Made by a program: the position numbers and the translations under genes. Below, in pieces: positions 33,202-41,713 of a stretch of DNA of 61,713 nucleotides. Below the pieces are notes generated by a model. The model saw nothing but the letters and a program-made list of their open reading frames with translations, made no database searches and had not been told where the DNA came from. Each line of letters begins with the position of its first letter. Positions within the stretch are counted from its first letter, which is position 1. This DNA is from JBFMAP01 sp964632135 (GTDB lineage: Archaea > Micrarchaeota > Micrarchaeia > Burarchaeales > JBFMAP01): positions 1 to 61,713 of the forward strand of contig CAZWEI010000002.1 of assembly GCA_964632135.1 (NCBI GenBank). The letters are read 5' to 3'.

Positions 33202-33417
33202 ATGAGAAACCCAGCAGGGTTAATTATAGAAGTCATCTCTGTGCTGTTGTTGGTTAGCGCGGTCGCGAGCCTCGGGCCAACACTGGCAGGTCTGATAAAG
33301 ACCACGGACCAGAATGTAGTGACGCTGTTCCGCCTGATATTCCTCGGCGGCGCTGCGATTGTCGGTCTTGCGCTAGGCCTTGTTCTGCCCAAGCTCGAGG
33401 CGATGGTCGGGGAGTGA
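33202..33417 (+). CDS. Small membrane protein with two helices
   Basis: A 71-residue protein with two hydrophobic segments (LIIEVISVLLLVSAVASLG, and LIFLGGAAIVGLALGLVLP). There are no catalytic residues. It is followed 9 bases later by another small secreted or anchored protein at 33427, so they are probably one operon and may form a complex. A TATA box (TATTTAAAC) lies upstream near 33166. Confidence 0.6.
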   Translation: MRNPAGLIIEVISVLLLVSAVASLGPTLAGLIKTTDQNVVTLFRLIFLGGAAIVGLALGLVLPKLEAMVGE

Positions 33418-33426
33418 GGTGGCCGC

Positions 33427-33606
33427 ATGAAAATAACAAAATACGTCTTGGCCTTGTGCGCAATGAGCGCGCTTTCGTTCGCCCAAGTGGCACAGCAGGC
33501 GGCACCCGCAGAGTTCACCGACGTCATGCCTTGGCTCGGTGTCGTCCAGACGATAACCATCATTCTCGCGCTCTGGATGATAGTCTATAAGATGTACCAG
33601 AAATAG
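33427..33606 (+). CDS. Small protein with signal peptide and membrane helix
   Basis: A 59-residue protein that starts MKITKYVLALCAMSALSFAQ, a signal peptide with likely cleavage after SFA. A short Gln/Ala/Pro region and a membrane helix (LGVVQTITIILALWMIVY) then end in MYQK. It is the second gene of a two-gene unit with 33202. A small envelope complex or assembly factor is plausible; no family is recognised. Confidence 0.6.
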   Translation: MKITKYVLALCAMSALSFAQVAQQAAPAEFTDVMPWLGVVQTITIILALWMIVYKMYQK

Positions 33607-33632
33607 GCGCGCGCGTTCGTTTTCTTTTTTCT

Positions 33633-34187
33633 TTATTCAGAAAAGTAGCTTGGCGAATGCGCGCGCGGCGTGTTGTCGTACTGGTGCCGAGGAGGGAAAT
33701 CATCAAAACCAAATGCGTTTTTCGGTGGCTTCCAGCGACCATAAATCTCATTCAAATCGCGCGAGCCTCCTCCCCCAACCTCCGCGCTTTTAGGCACAAC
33801 GCTGTTGAGAATTTTTACGGCACCCGGTTTCTTTTCACAAATACCTTTGTTGTAGATAAACGTGATATTGGTTGGCGTCGATCCGTCTTTGTTTTTAAAT
33901 GCTTTTTTATCTGCGTCATTCTCTACCAACACAAATATAGGGAGACCTCGCCCCTCTTTATATTTGAGTGCTTTACGAACAAAATTCGCGGGGTAGCCCA
34001 TCACATTAGCCGAAACAATCATAAGATTAATCGCTCCCAGCTCGGTCGATGTCAATCCAAAACCAAACGGCATATCTTCCATGCAACTTCTTACAAAGTA
34101 GGGTTCCAGTTTTCTACCCGTCAATTTCTTAATTTTTCTATATGTTCCTTTGCTACATACGAAAAAAGTTTTGATAGTACCGTCCAC
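33633..34187 (-). CDS. Degenerate receiver-like protein with aromatic/Pro-rich tail
   Basis: About 184 residues. DGTIKTFFVCSKGTYRKIKKL replaces the usual first strand and helix. INLMIVSANVMG and LPIFVLVENDADKK are core strands, and TFIYNKG is the Lys strand. The tail (130-184) is rich in Gly, Pro, Phe, Tyr and Arg (RWKPPKNAFGFDDFPPRHQ). GTG 34187 is set by the shared leader on the minus strand; the longer frame to 34253 runs into the promoter. Function is unknown. Confidence 0.6.
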   Translation of the reverse strand: MDGTIKTFFVCSKGTYRKIKKLTGRKLEPYFVRSCMEDMPFGFGLTSTELGAINLMIVSANVMGYPANFVRKALKYKEGRGLPIFVLVENDADKKAFKNKDGSTPTNITFIYNKGICEKKPGAVKILNSVVPKSAEVGGGGSRDLNEIYGRWKPPKNAFGFDDFPPRHQYDNTPRAHSPSYFSE

Positions 34188-34238
34188 AACACCACCCCCA
34201 AGAACAAGTAATATCTTTTGCAGGTGCAAATTTATATT
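34188..34238 (-). promoter_or_regulatory. Shared extended promoter, copy h
   Basis: On the minus strand: TATA box AATATAAA (34231-34238), GCAAAA (34216-34221), 7 bases, CTTGTTCT (34201-34208), then GGGGGTGG and GTG start at 34187. Confidence 0.75.
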
Positions 34239-34249
34239 CGTTGCGCGTT

Positions 34250-35551
34250 TCAAACAGTGTAACTCTCCATGTTCTTCGGTATCACCACATCATAACCCAA
34301 ATCCTGCAGTGCGCCCCCCAGCTCCGCGGACTTCTGCGGCTCGCCGTGAACGATGAAGATTTTCTGCAGCCCCTTCACCCCGCGCGCGAGTTCAATCAAC
34401 CCCTTGTGGTCCGAGTGCGCGCTGAACTGCGTCTGCTCCACCTGCATCCTCACATCCACGCTCTCGCCGTCTATGGTGATGCTGCGCGCGCCGTCGAGCA
34501 GTTTTCTCCCGAGCGTTCCTTCAGCCTGATAGCCCACCAGCATCAACTTGTTGCGCGCGTCGCCTGCGAGATGCTTGAGATATTCAAGCACAGGACCGCC
34601 GGTGAGCATTCCGGAAGTGGTGACTATTATCGCGCCCCCTGCCTCGAGGACGTCGCGCTTGTCCTTTGTGCGCGGGGTCTTGAACAGCGGGCTCTTGAAC
34701 GGGTCCTCCTCGCTCATAAGAATTCTTTTCTGAATCTCGTCGCGCGCGTAAATCACATTCTGCCGGTATATCCTGTTCGCCTTTATTATCATCCCGTCAA
34801 CGAAAATTGGAACCTTCTTAATCCCGCCCGAGCGCATGTAACTCTCCAGCACGAGGAGAATCTCCTGCCCGCGCCCCACGGCAAACGAGGGAATCAGCAC
34901 CTTCCCGCCCTTCTTCATCGTCTCGTTTATGCTGTCCGCGAGCGTCTTGGACGCGCTCTTCAGCGAGGGAAGGGTGTCGCTTACCGCGCCGTACGTGCTT
35001 TCAAGTATGAGCACTTCCGCTCCGATGTCCTTCTCCGCAGGGTCCAGAACCCTGCTCTCGCGGAAGTTCGTGTCCGCGCTGTAAAGGAGTTTCTTTGAGC
35101 CTCGCACGAGAATCATCGCGCTCCCCAATATATGCCCCGCGTTGTGAAAAGTAAATTTCATTTTGCCGCCCACTGGCTCGTGGTACTCGATGATTTTGCA
35201 CCTCGCCAGCGCGTGCGCGATGTCGCTGCTGTTGAACTTAGCGCGCCCCTTCTTTATCCTCAAATAATCCGAGAGAAGAAGCTGCATCATGTCGCGCGTG
35301 GGCTTCGTGGCGTAGATGTCCGCGTGGCACCCGCGCCTCATCATGAAAGGGAGATAACCCATGTGGTCAAGGTGCGTGTGGCTGATGAAAATATGCTTTA
35401 CCTTCTTCACGTCCGCGTCGTCGATGAGCGGGTATTCCTCGACCTCGCCGAGTTTTATCCCGCAGTCGAGAAGCGCGTGCTCGCCGTGCTCCTCCACGCC
35501 GATGCAGTTCCTCCCGACCTCGCCTGCGCCCCCAAAAAACATCAATCTCAT
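34250..35551 (-). CDS. Beta-CASP metallo-beta-lactamase ribonuclease (aCPSF2-like)
   Basis: About 433 residues. The metal site is ISHTHLDHMG (HxHxDH), with GHILGSA and the later SADTNFR. The beta-CASP part has the QAEGTLGRKLLDG and SAHSDHKGL motifs. Archaeal aCPSF2-type proteins act on RNA 3' ends and degrade RNA; an N-terminal KH domain (aCPSF1) is absent. ATG 35551 is preferred to 35590. The start is preceded by GGTGATGG. It is divergent from the transglutaminase-like gene. Confidence 0.9.
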   Translation of the reverse strand: MRLMFFGGAGEVGRNCIGVEEHGEHALLDCGIKLGEVEEYPLIDDADVKKVKHIFISHTHLDHMGYLPFMMRRGCHADIYATKPTRDMMQLLLSDYLRIKKGRAKFNSSDIAHALARCKIIEYHEPVGGKMKFTFHNAGHILGSAMILVRGSKKLLYSADTNFRESRVLDPAEKDIGAEVLILESTYGAVSDTLPSLKSASKTLADSINETMKKGGKVLIPSFAVGRGQEILLVLESYMRSGGIKKVPIFVDGMIIKANRIYRQNVIYARDEIQKRILMSEEDPFKSPLFKTPRTKDKRDVLEAGGAIIVTTSGMLTGGPVLEYLKHLAGDARNKLMLVGYQAEGTLGRKLLDGARSITIDGESVDVRMQVEQTQFSAHSDHKGLIELARGVKGLQKIFIVHGEPQKSAELGGALQDLGYDVVIPKNMESYTV

Positions 35552-35602
35552 CAAAACAACACCATCACCATTATAAACCACAACGCGCAATATCTTTTCA
35601 AT

Positions 35603-36316
35603 ATGGATACAAGCGGAATAACGAACGCAGTTTATTCGCTCAGCTTTATATTTCTACTCATAGACATCCCGTTCCTTAAAAAGAAAACCAGCGAAAGCGA
35701 GGGCGGAGGGGCGGCAGGCGCGCGCGCAGGGGAAAAGGAGATGCCGGAGCCGTGCGCCGACCACGAGCTCAGCATCGCCGTGTACAAAAAAATACTCGCG
35801 AGGTACCACGAGCAGATTGAGAAGAACGAGTACAAGACCATCTCCGAACTGCGCGCGCTCGTGAATCCGAACAACCCAGCAATTCAGAAAATAAGCGCGG
35901 AAATACGGGAGGAATTTCATCCATACATTTACGATAATAATTTTCTCGAGGCGGCGGGAAAGGCTTACGACTTCATAAAAAACGACATCAAAAACGTAGA
36001 GCTCCCGATTGATTTCTGGCTCGCGCCGGAGGAAATTCTCGAACTGCGCGCCGCCGATGAGACGGACAAGGCGATATTCCTGTGCTCGCTGCTCGTCGCG
36101 CTCGACAATGCGGATGCGCGCGTGGTGGTGGAAACGAACGGCGAGCGCCACGTGTTCGCGATATTCGAATTCAAGGAGGGGTTCTATCTGATGGACCCCG
36201 TTCATGACGTGCGGCTCGAGGGCGCGAAGGAGGAGGTCCTGAAAACATATTTCGCAGACCGGGCTGGCAACCGCCTCGTGTACGAGTTCAACGACCGCGT
36301 TTACGAGGAAAAGTGA
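35603..36316 (+). CDS. Membrane-anchored protein with degenerate transglutaminase-like domain
   Basis: About 237 residues with an N-terminal hydrophobic helix (VYSLSFIFLLIDIPFL) and a Gly/Ala-rich linker. The domain after residue ~60 ends ETDKAIFLCSLLVALDNADARVVVETNGERHVFAIFEFKEGFYLMDPVHD, the pattern of transglutaminase-like proteins (DKA..LASLLRA, then HA, then DP). The expected Cys before DKA is absent (ETDKA), although His and Asp positions are kept. It may bind peptides rather than catalyse. ATG 35603 sits just after a likely TATA/leader region. Confidence 0.65.
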   Translation: MDTSGITNAVYSLSFIFLLIDIPFLKKKTSESEGGGAAGARAGEKEMPEPCADHELSIAVYKKILARYHEQIEKNEYKTISELRALVNPNNPAIQKISAEIREEFHPYIYDNNFLEAAGKAYDFIKNDIKNVELPIDFWLAPEEILELRAADETDKAIFLCSLLVALDNADARVVVETNGERHVFAIFEFKEGFYLMDPVHDVRLEGAKEEVLKTYFADRAGNRLVYEFNDRVYEEK

Positions 36317-36396
36317 GGGGCGGGCGGGGATAAGCGTTTTAAATCTCATCTACCAATATACTACGCTCCATAGCGGCTACAAGAATGTGATTGAAT

Positions 36397-36561
36397 ATGA
36401 AAATAGACACTAGCAAATGCCTTTACTGCGGCGCGTGCGTGGGCGTTTGCCCCCAGCTCGCGCTCCGCCTGCGCGAGGTCGTCGTCGAGAAAAACGACAG
36501 GTGCAACGAGTGCGGGGTGTGCGCGCGCGCGTGCCCGAACAAGGCGATAACCGTTCCATAA
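36397..36561 (+). CDS. 2[4Fe-4S] ferredoxin next to geranylgeranyl reductase
   Basis: A 54-residue ferredoxin with two cluster motifs, CLYCGACVGVC-P and CNECGVCARACP (CxxCxxCxxxCP type). It carries electrons in the cytoplasm. The reductase gene starts 13 bases after its stop. In Methanosarcina a ferredoxin encoded beside geranylgeranyl reductase is its electron donor, and the same pairing here suggests the same role. No other ferredoxin is near. Confidence 0.9.
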   Translation: MKIDTSKCLYCGACVGVCPQLALRLREVVVEKNDRCNECGVCARACPNKAITVP

Positions 36562-36573
36562 ACAGGGGATTTT

Positions 36574-37752
36574 ATGAAGGAAAATTACGACGTCGTGGTT
36601 GTGGGCGCGGGCCCTGCCGGAAGCAGCGCCGCGAAAACCGCGGCGAAGAATGGGATGAGCGTCGCGCTCCTCGAGAGGAGGAAGGAGATAGGCGCGCCCG
36701 TCCGGTGCGGCGAGGGCGTGGGGCTCCACTGGATTCAGCAGTTTGGAATGAACGTCAGCGACAAGGCGATATCCGCGCGAATAAACGGCGCAATCTTGTA
36801 CGCGCCTGACTTGAAGCACAGCGCGACCATACGCAACGAGCAGACGAAGGGCGTCGTCGTTGACAGAAAAGTTTTCGACAAGGAGCTGGCGATTGACGCG
36901 GGGCGCGCGGGCGCGGAAGTTTATGTCAAGACCGACGTCGTCGACGTGCTGAAGAACGATGGGAAAATTTCGGGCGTGAGGGCGCGAACAGACGGCGAGA
37001 ATATTGATGTTTTTGGAAAGGTCGTGATTGCAGCGGACGGCGGCGAATCCATCATTTCACGACTCGCGGGCCTGAACACGCTCGCGACTCTTTATGATAC
37101 TGATTTTGGAATCGAGTACGAGATGGCGAACGTCGACTGCACTGATTTGATTGAAATTTATTTCGGGAGGGAGTGGGCTGCCAGGGGGTATGCGTGGATT
37201 TTTCCAAAGGGAAAAGACGTCGCGAACGTGGGCGTTGGAATCGGGGGGATGGAGAAAGGGAATGCCGTCGAATACCTGAACAAATTCCTGAAACTGCCGA
37301 GGTTCGCGCGCGCCCAGCCGGTTGCAGTCAAGGCCGGGTTGATTCCAGTAGGCTCTGCGGTCAAGAAAATGGTCTTGGACAATTTCATGGTCGTCGGGAC
37401 CGCGGCGCACCAGGTTGACCCGATTCACGGTGGAGGAATCTGCCTCGCGATGGAGGCAGGCGTGCTCGCTGGCGAGGTCGCCGCTGACGCGGTGAGGAAA
37501 GGCGACACTGGCGAGAAAAGCCTTTCCGCCTACGAGAAAAGGTGGCGCGAGAAGGAGGAGAGGAAACTCGCGAAAAGGCTCCTCCTCCGCAAGGCGCTCG
37601 AGAAACTGAACGACGACGACTTGAACGCGATATTCGAATCTCTTGATGACAAGGACATAGAAAACCTGCTCGGGGGGAAATTCGCGCCGGTCGTGAAGAA
37701 AGTCCTTTCGCGCAGGCCGCAGTTGCTGAAGGTGGTGAGCGCGCTCGTTTAG
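36574..37752 (+). CDS. Geranylgeranyl (digeranylgeranylglycerophospholipid) reductase
   Basis: A 392-residue flavoprotein. FAD binding is by VVVGAGPAGSSAAKTAAKNG at the N-terminus and VGTAAHQVDPIHGGGI later; the family motif ARGYAWIFPKG lies near residue 205. It hydrogenates the geranylgeranyl chains of archaeal ether lipids to make saturated membranes. It is linked to the ferredoxin gene 13 bases upstream. The C-terminal helical domain is complete. Confidence 0.93.
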   Translation: MKENYDVVVVGAGPAGSSAAKTAAKNGMSVALLERRKEIGAPVRCGEGVGLHWIQQFGMNVSDKAISARINGAILYAPDLKHSATIRNEQTKGVVVDRKVFDKELAIDAGRAGAEVYVKTDVVDVLKNDGKISGVRARTDGENIDVFGKVVIAADGGESIISRLAGLNTLATLYDTDFGIEYEMANVDCTDLIEIYFGREWAARGYAWIFPKGKDVANVGVGIGGMEKGNAVEYLNKFLKLPRFARAQPVAVKAGLIPVGSAVKKMVLDNFMVVGTAAHQVDPIHGGGICLAMEAGVLAGEVAADAVRKGDTGEKSLSAYEKRWREKEERKLAKRLLLRKALEKLNDDDLNAIFESLDDKDIENLLGGKFAPVVKKVLSRRPQLLKVVSALV

Positions 37753-37782
37753 GCGCGCACGGCGGTGCAGCGGGGTAGCGAT

Positions 37783-38535
37783 ATGACTGTTGAACAGCAT
37801 CTTAACAGGCGGGTAATGCTTGTCTGGGCGTTTCCGGTGATCTCAATCGTAGCGGCGCTCATATTCGTCGGCTCGCTGTACTATTTCCTGACGCCGGAGG
37901 AGACGGTCTTCTTCGGGTTCCCGGGAAGGCTCGTGGTGATGGCGACGGTCCTCGTACTCTCGCTGCTTCTCGTGATAATTTTCGGTTTGTGGGTGCTGGT
38001 TTCATACAGGCTTTTCACGTTCACCCTCAGCGACAACGAGATAATACTCCGCTACGGCGTGCTCACGCGGCATCGCGCCGTAATCCCGTACGAGCGTATT
38101 CAGAACATAAACACCATACGAAACCCGGTTGAGCGGCTGCTCGGGCTCGTCTCGCTGAAATTCGAGACCGCGGGCGCGGAACTCAGCGTGACAGAGGGCG
38201 TCCTCCCGGGCATCGCGTACAGGCGCGCGATTGACGTGATAGAAGCGATAATGGCAAGGAAGGCAGGAATAACCGCGGGCGCGCGCAAGCCCGAGCAGCA
38301 GAAGACAGAACTGCCGACTGCGACGCTCGGGGCGATTTTCGAGGAACTGCGCGCGATACGAGGACTCCTCGAGAGGGGGCAGGGCAGGACTGGCGGAGGC
38401 GGGTTCGGCGAGCGCTCCTCGCAGATGCAGGCTCCCCCGCGCGAAAGTTTCGCCGAGCCGTCCCACGACCAGATACAGCGCGAGGTCGAGAGGCAGATCG
38501 AGGAATTGAGAACGAGGAAGAAAAGAGGAAAATGA
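37783..38535 (+). CDS. Bacterial-type PH (bPH2) domain membrane protein
   Basis: About 250 residues. Two membrane helices (residues 12-35 and 52-80) are followed by a bPH2 domain: YRLFTFTLSDNEIILRYGVLTRHRAVIPYERIQNINTIRNPVERLLGLVSLKFETAG. This is the typical YdbT/YdbS pattern. The C-terminal third is Pro/Gln/Arg-rich with a charged helix. Function is unknown, probably at the cytosolic membrane face. It precedes rpoK by 15 bases. Confidence 0.85.
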   Translation: MTVEQHLNRRVMLVWAFPVISIVAALIFVGSLYYFLTPEETVFFGFPGRLVVMATVLVLSLLLVIIFGLWVLVSYRLFTFTLSDNEIILRYGVLTRHRAVIPYERIQNINTIRNPVERLLGLVSLKFETAGAELSVTEGVLPGIAYRRAIDVIEAIMARKAGITAGARKPEQQKTELPTATLGAIFEELRAIRGLLERGQGRTGGGGFGERSSQMQAPPRESFAEPSHDQIQREVERQIEELRTRKKRGK

Positions 38536-38550
38536 TATCGAGGTGCATTT

Positions 38551-38733
38551 ATGACAAACACAACCGATCTTAACAAATACGAGAAGGCGAGGGTTCTTGG
38601 CGCAAGGGCGCTCCAGCTCGCAAGCGGCGCGCCGCCGCTCGTCGAAATAAAGGGCGGGGTGCTGAACCCGATAAAAATATCCTTCGAGGAGTTCCAGCGC
38701 GGCATCATCCCGCTCGTCGTCATGCGGGAATGA
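38551..38733 (+). CDS. rpoK: RNA polymerase subunit K (omega/RPB6 homolog)
   Basis: A 60-residue subunit. YEKARVLGARALQLASGAPPLVE and FEEFQRGIIPLVVMRE are the conserved RpoK/omega stretches. It aids assembly of the largest RNA polymerase subunit. The length is normal for archaea. It overlaps nothing, and follows the bPH2 gene closely, a likely shared transcript. Confidence 0.93.
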   Translation: MTNTTDLNKYEKARVLGARALQLASGAPPLVEIKGGVLNPIKISFEEFQRGIIPLVVMRE

Positions 38734-38748
38734 GGGATAAACGAGGGA

Positions 38749-39504
38749 CTAAACTTTTTTCGTGACGTTGAACGGCGCGCTAACGAGTTCCACCTCCGCG
38801 CCTTCTGCCGAAGCATAGAGAAGGACCCTCTTATCAACGTCGATCCATTCGATGGCTTCAGCGCTCGCCCGCTCCGTGCCCTCCTCAACCACGCGCGACA
38901 CAATCCTAACCTTGAACGCGCGCCTTCCTTTCATCTCCTCAATTTTTTCAACAGAATAATCCGAGACTAGCGTGCGTCTGAGGTTCATAATGAGCGCGCT
39001 CGTGGTCGTGGTTATGTTCTGCTGCCAGGTCCATCCCTCCCCGAGTGCGAGCATCCATGGCTGGAAAAAGACCACGCCCATACTGGTCAACTGCGTCTGC
39101 TCGGTAAGCGCGAGGCTCTCGTTCCCGATTCTCACGCTCGCGTCCTTCGCCTCGCCAGTGCGCGCGTCCAGGCATAACTCATAGAAATTCCCAGACGCAT
39201 CGGCGCTCGCGTTCAGGCTGCGCGCGTGCATGCCCACGCAATTCTCGCCTTGAAAAACCGAGTACTCGTCCTCGCGATAGAGACTGTCCAGCCTCGTCCC
39301 GTAAACATACCTCTCTCCAGGCAGCAGCCTCACCTCGCTGTTTTTTTCAAGCGGCGCAGAGCTGATCTCGTTGCGCACGCTGACTCCTGAGAAAAAGAAT
39401 AGCGCTGCAACGACGAAAAACGCCACGAGGCACGCGAGCAGGATTATCTGCCAGTCCCCGAGCGCCACCTGCCTCCCGAAAATTTTGAAGACCCTAACCG
39501 TCAT
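38749..39504 (-). CDS. Membrane-anchored extracellular protein, unknown
   Basis: About 251 residues. It has a short cytosolic start, a membrane helix (IILLACLVAFFVVAALFFF, about 18-38) and a beta-rich extracellular domain with ~4 potential glycosylation sites. GTG 39513 is a possible earlier start. It overlaps the upstream ECF-like S-component gene by 11 bases, so the two are translationally coupled. No family is recognised. Confidence 0.6.
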   Translation of the reverse strand: MTVRVFKIFGRQVALGDWQIILLACLVAFFVVAALFFFSGVSVRNEISSAPLEKNSEVRLLPGERYVYGTRLDSLYREDEYSVFQGENCVGMHARSLNASADASGNFYELCLDARTGEAKDASVRIGNESLALTEQTQLTSMGVVFFQPWMLALGEGWTWQQNITTTTSALIMNLRRTLVSDYSVEKIEEMKGRRAFKVRIVSRVVEEGTERASAEAIEWIDVDKRVLLYASAEGAEVELVSAPFNVTKKV

Positions 39505-40039
39505 CCCTTCCACCTGTTAAACGTCCAACCGGAACCGTGGTTGCCTCGCCGGCATGGCGCACGAAACTCACCAGCCGCGGGCATATCAAAAACACGAACG
39601 TGCAGTTCCCTGCCAAATGCAGCATGGTGAACGGGATCTGCCCAAGGACCGCAGCCCATAGCGGCATGCCGAACTGCAGCGAAAACCCAAGCATCGTCAG
39701 CAGGTCGTAAACTATCGTGAGCATTGCCGCGATGAGCGTCATCTCCGTCCTGCTATACTTTTTCCCACGCATCCCCAAAACGCCGGCGAGGAGGCCCACG
39801 ACCCCATACGACGGCGCGGTATAAAGGCTCCAGGGACCGACGAAGGCCATATAAACATCATACGCAAACCGCGCCAGACAGCCAACGAAAAAGCCGGAAA
39901 CCGGCCCGAAAACAAGCCCTGCGCAGAGCACAAACGGCATGAGCAGCTCTATGTTCGGCGGCGCGCCGAGCGCCTTCACAAAGACCCCGCTTGAAACCGC
40001 GACAGCCAAAAGGCCGAACGCCACGATATGCCTGTTCAT
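39494..40039 (-). CDS. ECF-transporter S-component-like membrane protein
   Basis: About 181 residues with about five membrane helices. LLMPFVLCAGLVFGPVSGFFVGCLARFAYDVYMAF and APSYGVVGLLAGVLG are in the style of ECF-family substrate-binding subunits for vitamins. The ATPase and T components are absent here. ATG 40039 follows GGTGGTGG. The substrate cannot be read from sequence; the nearby DUF4430 protein may be involved in vitamin or cobalamin binding, which is inference. Confidence 0.6.
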   Translation of the reverse strand: MNRHIVAFGLLAVAVSSGVFVKALGAPPNIELLMPFVLCAGLVFGPVSGFFVGCLARFAYDVYMAFVGPWSLYTAPSYGVVGLLAGVLGMRGKKYSRTEMTLIAAMLTIVYDLLTMLGFSLQFGMPLWAAVLGQIPFTMLHLAGNCTFVFLICPRLVSFVRHAGEATTVPVGRLTGGRDDG

Positions 40040-40110
40040 TGCCACCACCCATCAGTATTCTGCTATCAATTTAAAAACCATGCGCTGAACTGCTCTGTAG
40101 AAAACCTTGC

Positions 40111-40268
40111 GAGCGCAGCCACGCCGCGGCAACTGCGCTCCAATTTTTGCCTCGAGGCAAAAATGGACCATTTGCGGTGAAGCCGCAAATTGGTCGAGCG
40201 CAGTTGGTCCGCCTCGAAGCGGACCTGCCCGTTCGAACGGGCAGCCGCGTGTTGGCGGCGGCTGCGCT
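40111..40268. repeat. Multi-arm palindromic structure, containing repeat copy 4
   Basis: The outer stem AGCGCAGCC (40112-40120) pairs with GGCTGCGCT (40260-40268). Inside it, an 11-bp stem (40130-40140 with 40196-40206) encloses a paired-hairpin repeat (40140-40193: CCA, a 22-bp perfect palindrome, GGACC, second hairpin, TGG). Two more hairpins follow (40206-40225 and 40225-40244). The region could fold as a cloverleaf-like structure in DNA or RNA. It fills most of the 40040-40361 gap. Confidence 0.85.
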
Positions 40269-40301
40269 ATTGGGCATTTCTACCGAGCACGCTGAACGAT
40301 A

Positions 40302-40361
40302 ACTATAAATACAAGAGAGTGAATAAAATAATACTTATTCTACAAACGACAGAGGGAGAAT
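40302..40361 (+). promoter_or_regulatory. Shared extended promoter, copy g
   Basis: TATA box ACTATAAAT (40302-40310), GAATAA (40321-40326), 7 bases, CTTATTCT (40334-40341), a longer leader with GAGGGAG, ATG at 40362. Confidence 0.75.
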
Positions 40362-41708
40362 ATGGGGGGACATCCTGCGGTCGTGGCCGCGCTCCTGATA
40401 CTTGTCTGCGTCTTCGTAAACAGCGCGAGCGCCATCTCCCTGTATGCGAGTTCCGGCCCGTACCCGGCGGACTGTCCGATAATAATCAAGGGCGAGCCAG
40501 GCAGCACGATCAGCATATACTCGATGAAGGACGAGTACATCGGGAACTGCATCATCCCGTTCTACTCCGATTACTGTGTGTTCAGCCTGAACGAAAAATA
40601 CGGCGACGGCGCATATAGGATAACCGACGGAAGCTCGCATCTGTTCATCTCATTCTCAAAAAGCGCTCCTTGCCTGAACTGTTTCATCGACGATAAGCCC
40701 TACCCGCGGGGCATGGAAAGCCCGTCGAATCCAAACGAGTTCTGCGATGTTTCCTCGCCCTGGGCCTGGAGCACAAGGCCGCTTGCCGGCGTCGTCGTTT
40801 CGCCAGCCTCGATAACAGTCGGCCAGAACCAGATGTACATTTTCAGGGCCTATGGCTTCGACGTCAACAACAACACGGTTCAAATAGCGCCGGAGTGGAA
40901 AAGCGGCAATCCGCAGGTAGGCGAAATAAATTCGCACGGCGCATTCACCGCAAAAACCAGCGGCACAGCCATCATAACCGCGACGTACAACGGCCTTTCC
41001 GCGAATTCCAGCGTCGAAGTCGTCGTGATAGCGCGGCCAGACTATGAAAAAATCCTGTCCCTGAGCGCCCCGGGCGCTGCCCGATTCGGCGACACACTGC
41101 TGGTGCGCGTATCGAGACTCGACGGCGCGCCGTTTGCCAACAAGACCGTGACGATACTCACCCCGAACCAGGATATCACCCTGAACGCACTAACCGACGA
41201 AGATGGGCGGTTCGTTTTCAAGGTTCCAGAGCCCGGCGTCTACACGTACGAGGTTCAGGGTTATTCATTTGAAAAAACCGTTTCGACATTTGTGGAGGAG
41301 CAGCCTCCTACCGCGTGCCAGGTCTGCGCGAACGCGACATGCCCGAACCAGACAAACGCGTGCCAGGCGCAGCAACTCCAGCAACAGCCGCAGCAGCCGA
41401 TAACCTCGCGGATTACCGCTTATTTCGGAAGGATGAGCGGCTATGCGCCGGTCGCCATGGCGGTCATCATCCTGCTCGCGTTCGTTTTCGGCTATCTGCT
41501 TTTCGTAAGATACCGCGGCAGCAAGGCAGAAGCGGAATCCTCGCAATTTGAAGGGCTCTCCCCCGAAAAAGGCGAGGAAACAAAGATATGGACGGTTGAT
41601 GACTTTGAAACGCCGCCGCTCTACGCGCCTCCGAAAACGCTGGCCGCGCCGCATTCTGCAAAAACGAAAAAGGCCAAGCGCGCAACAAAAGGCAAGCCTA
41701 GGCGTTGA
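40362..41708 (+). CDS. Cell-surface protein with Ig-like BIG2 domain and C-terminal membrane anchor
   Basis: A 448-residue protein with a signal peptide (residues 1-24), a Cys-containing domain, a BIG2-like domain (VVVSPASITVGQNQMYIFRAYGFDVNNN, about 145-225), a carboxypeptidase-regulatory-like domain (KTVTILTPNQDITLNALTDEDGRFVFKVPEPG) and a Gln-rich linker. A membrane helix (APVAMAVIILLAFVFGYLLFV) and a Lys/Arg-rich cytosolic tail of ~70 residues follow. The tail is unusually long. It shares the extended promoter of receiver and HEAT-like genes, suggesting a functional link. Confidence 0.75.
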   Translation: MGGHPAVVAALLILVCVFVNSASAISLYASSGPYPADCPIIIKGEPGSTISIYSMKDEYIGNCIIPFYSDYCVFSLNEKYGDGAYRITDGSSHLFISFSKSAPCLNCFIDDKPYPRGMESPSNPNEFCDVSSPWAWSTRPLAGVVVSPASITVGQNQMYIFRAYGFDVNNNTVQIAPEWKSGNPQVGEINSHGAFTAKTSGTAIITATYNGLSANSSVEVVVIARPDYEKILSLSAPGAARFGDTLLVRVSRLDGAPFANKTVTILTPNQDITLNALTDEDGRFVFKVPEPGVYTYEVQGYSFEKTVSTFVEEQPPTACQVCANATCPNQTNACQAQQLQQQPQQPITSRITAYFGRMSGYAPVAMAVIILLAFVFGYLLFVRYRGSKAEAESSQFEGLSPEKGEETKIWTVDDFETPPLYAPPKTLAAPHSAKTKKAKRATKGKPRR

Positions 41709-41713
41709 ACGCA

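Noticed and set aside
35132..35602. N-terminal extension of the transglutaminase-like protein to 35132
   Set aside because: It overlaps the beta-CASP nuclease on the other strand; ATG 35603 gives a sensible signal-anchor start.
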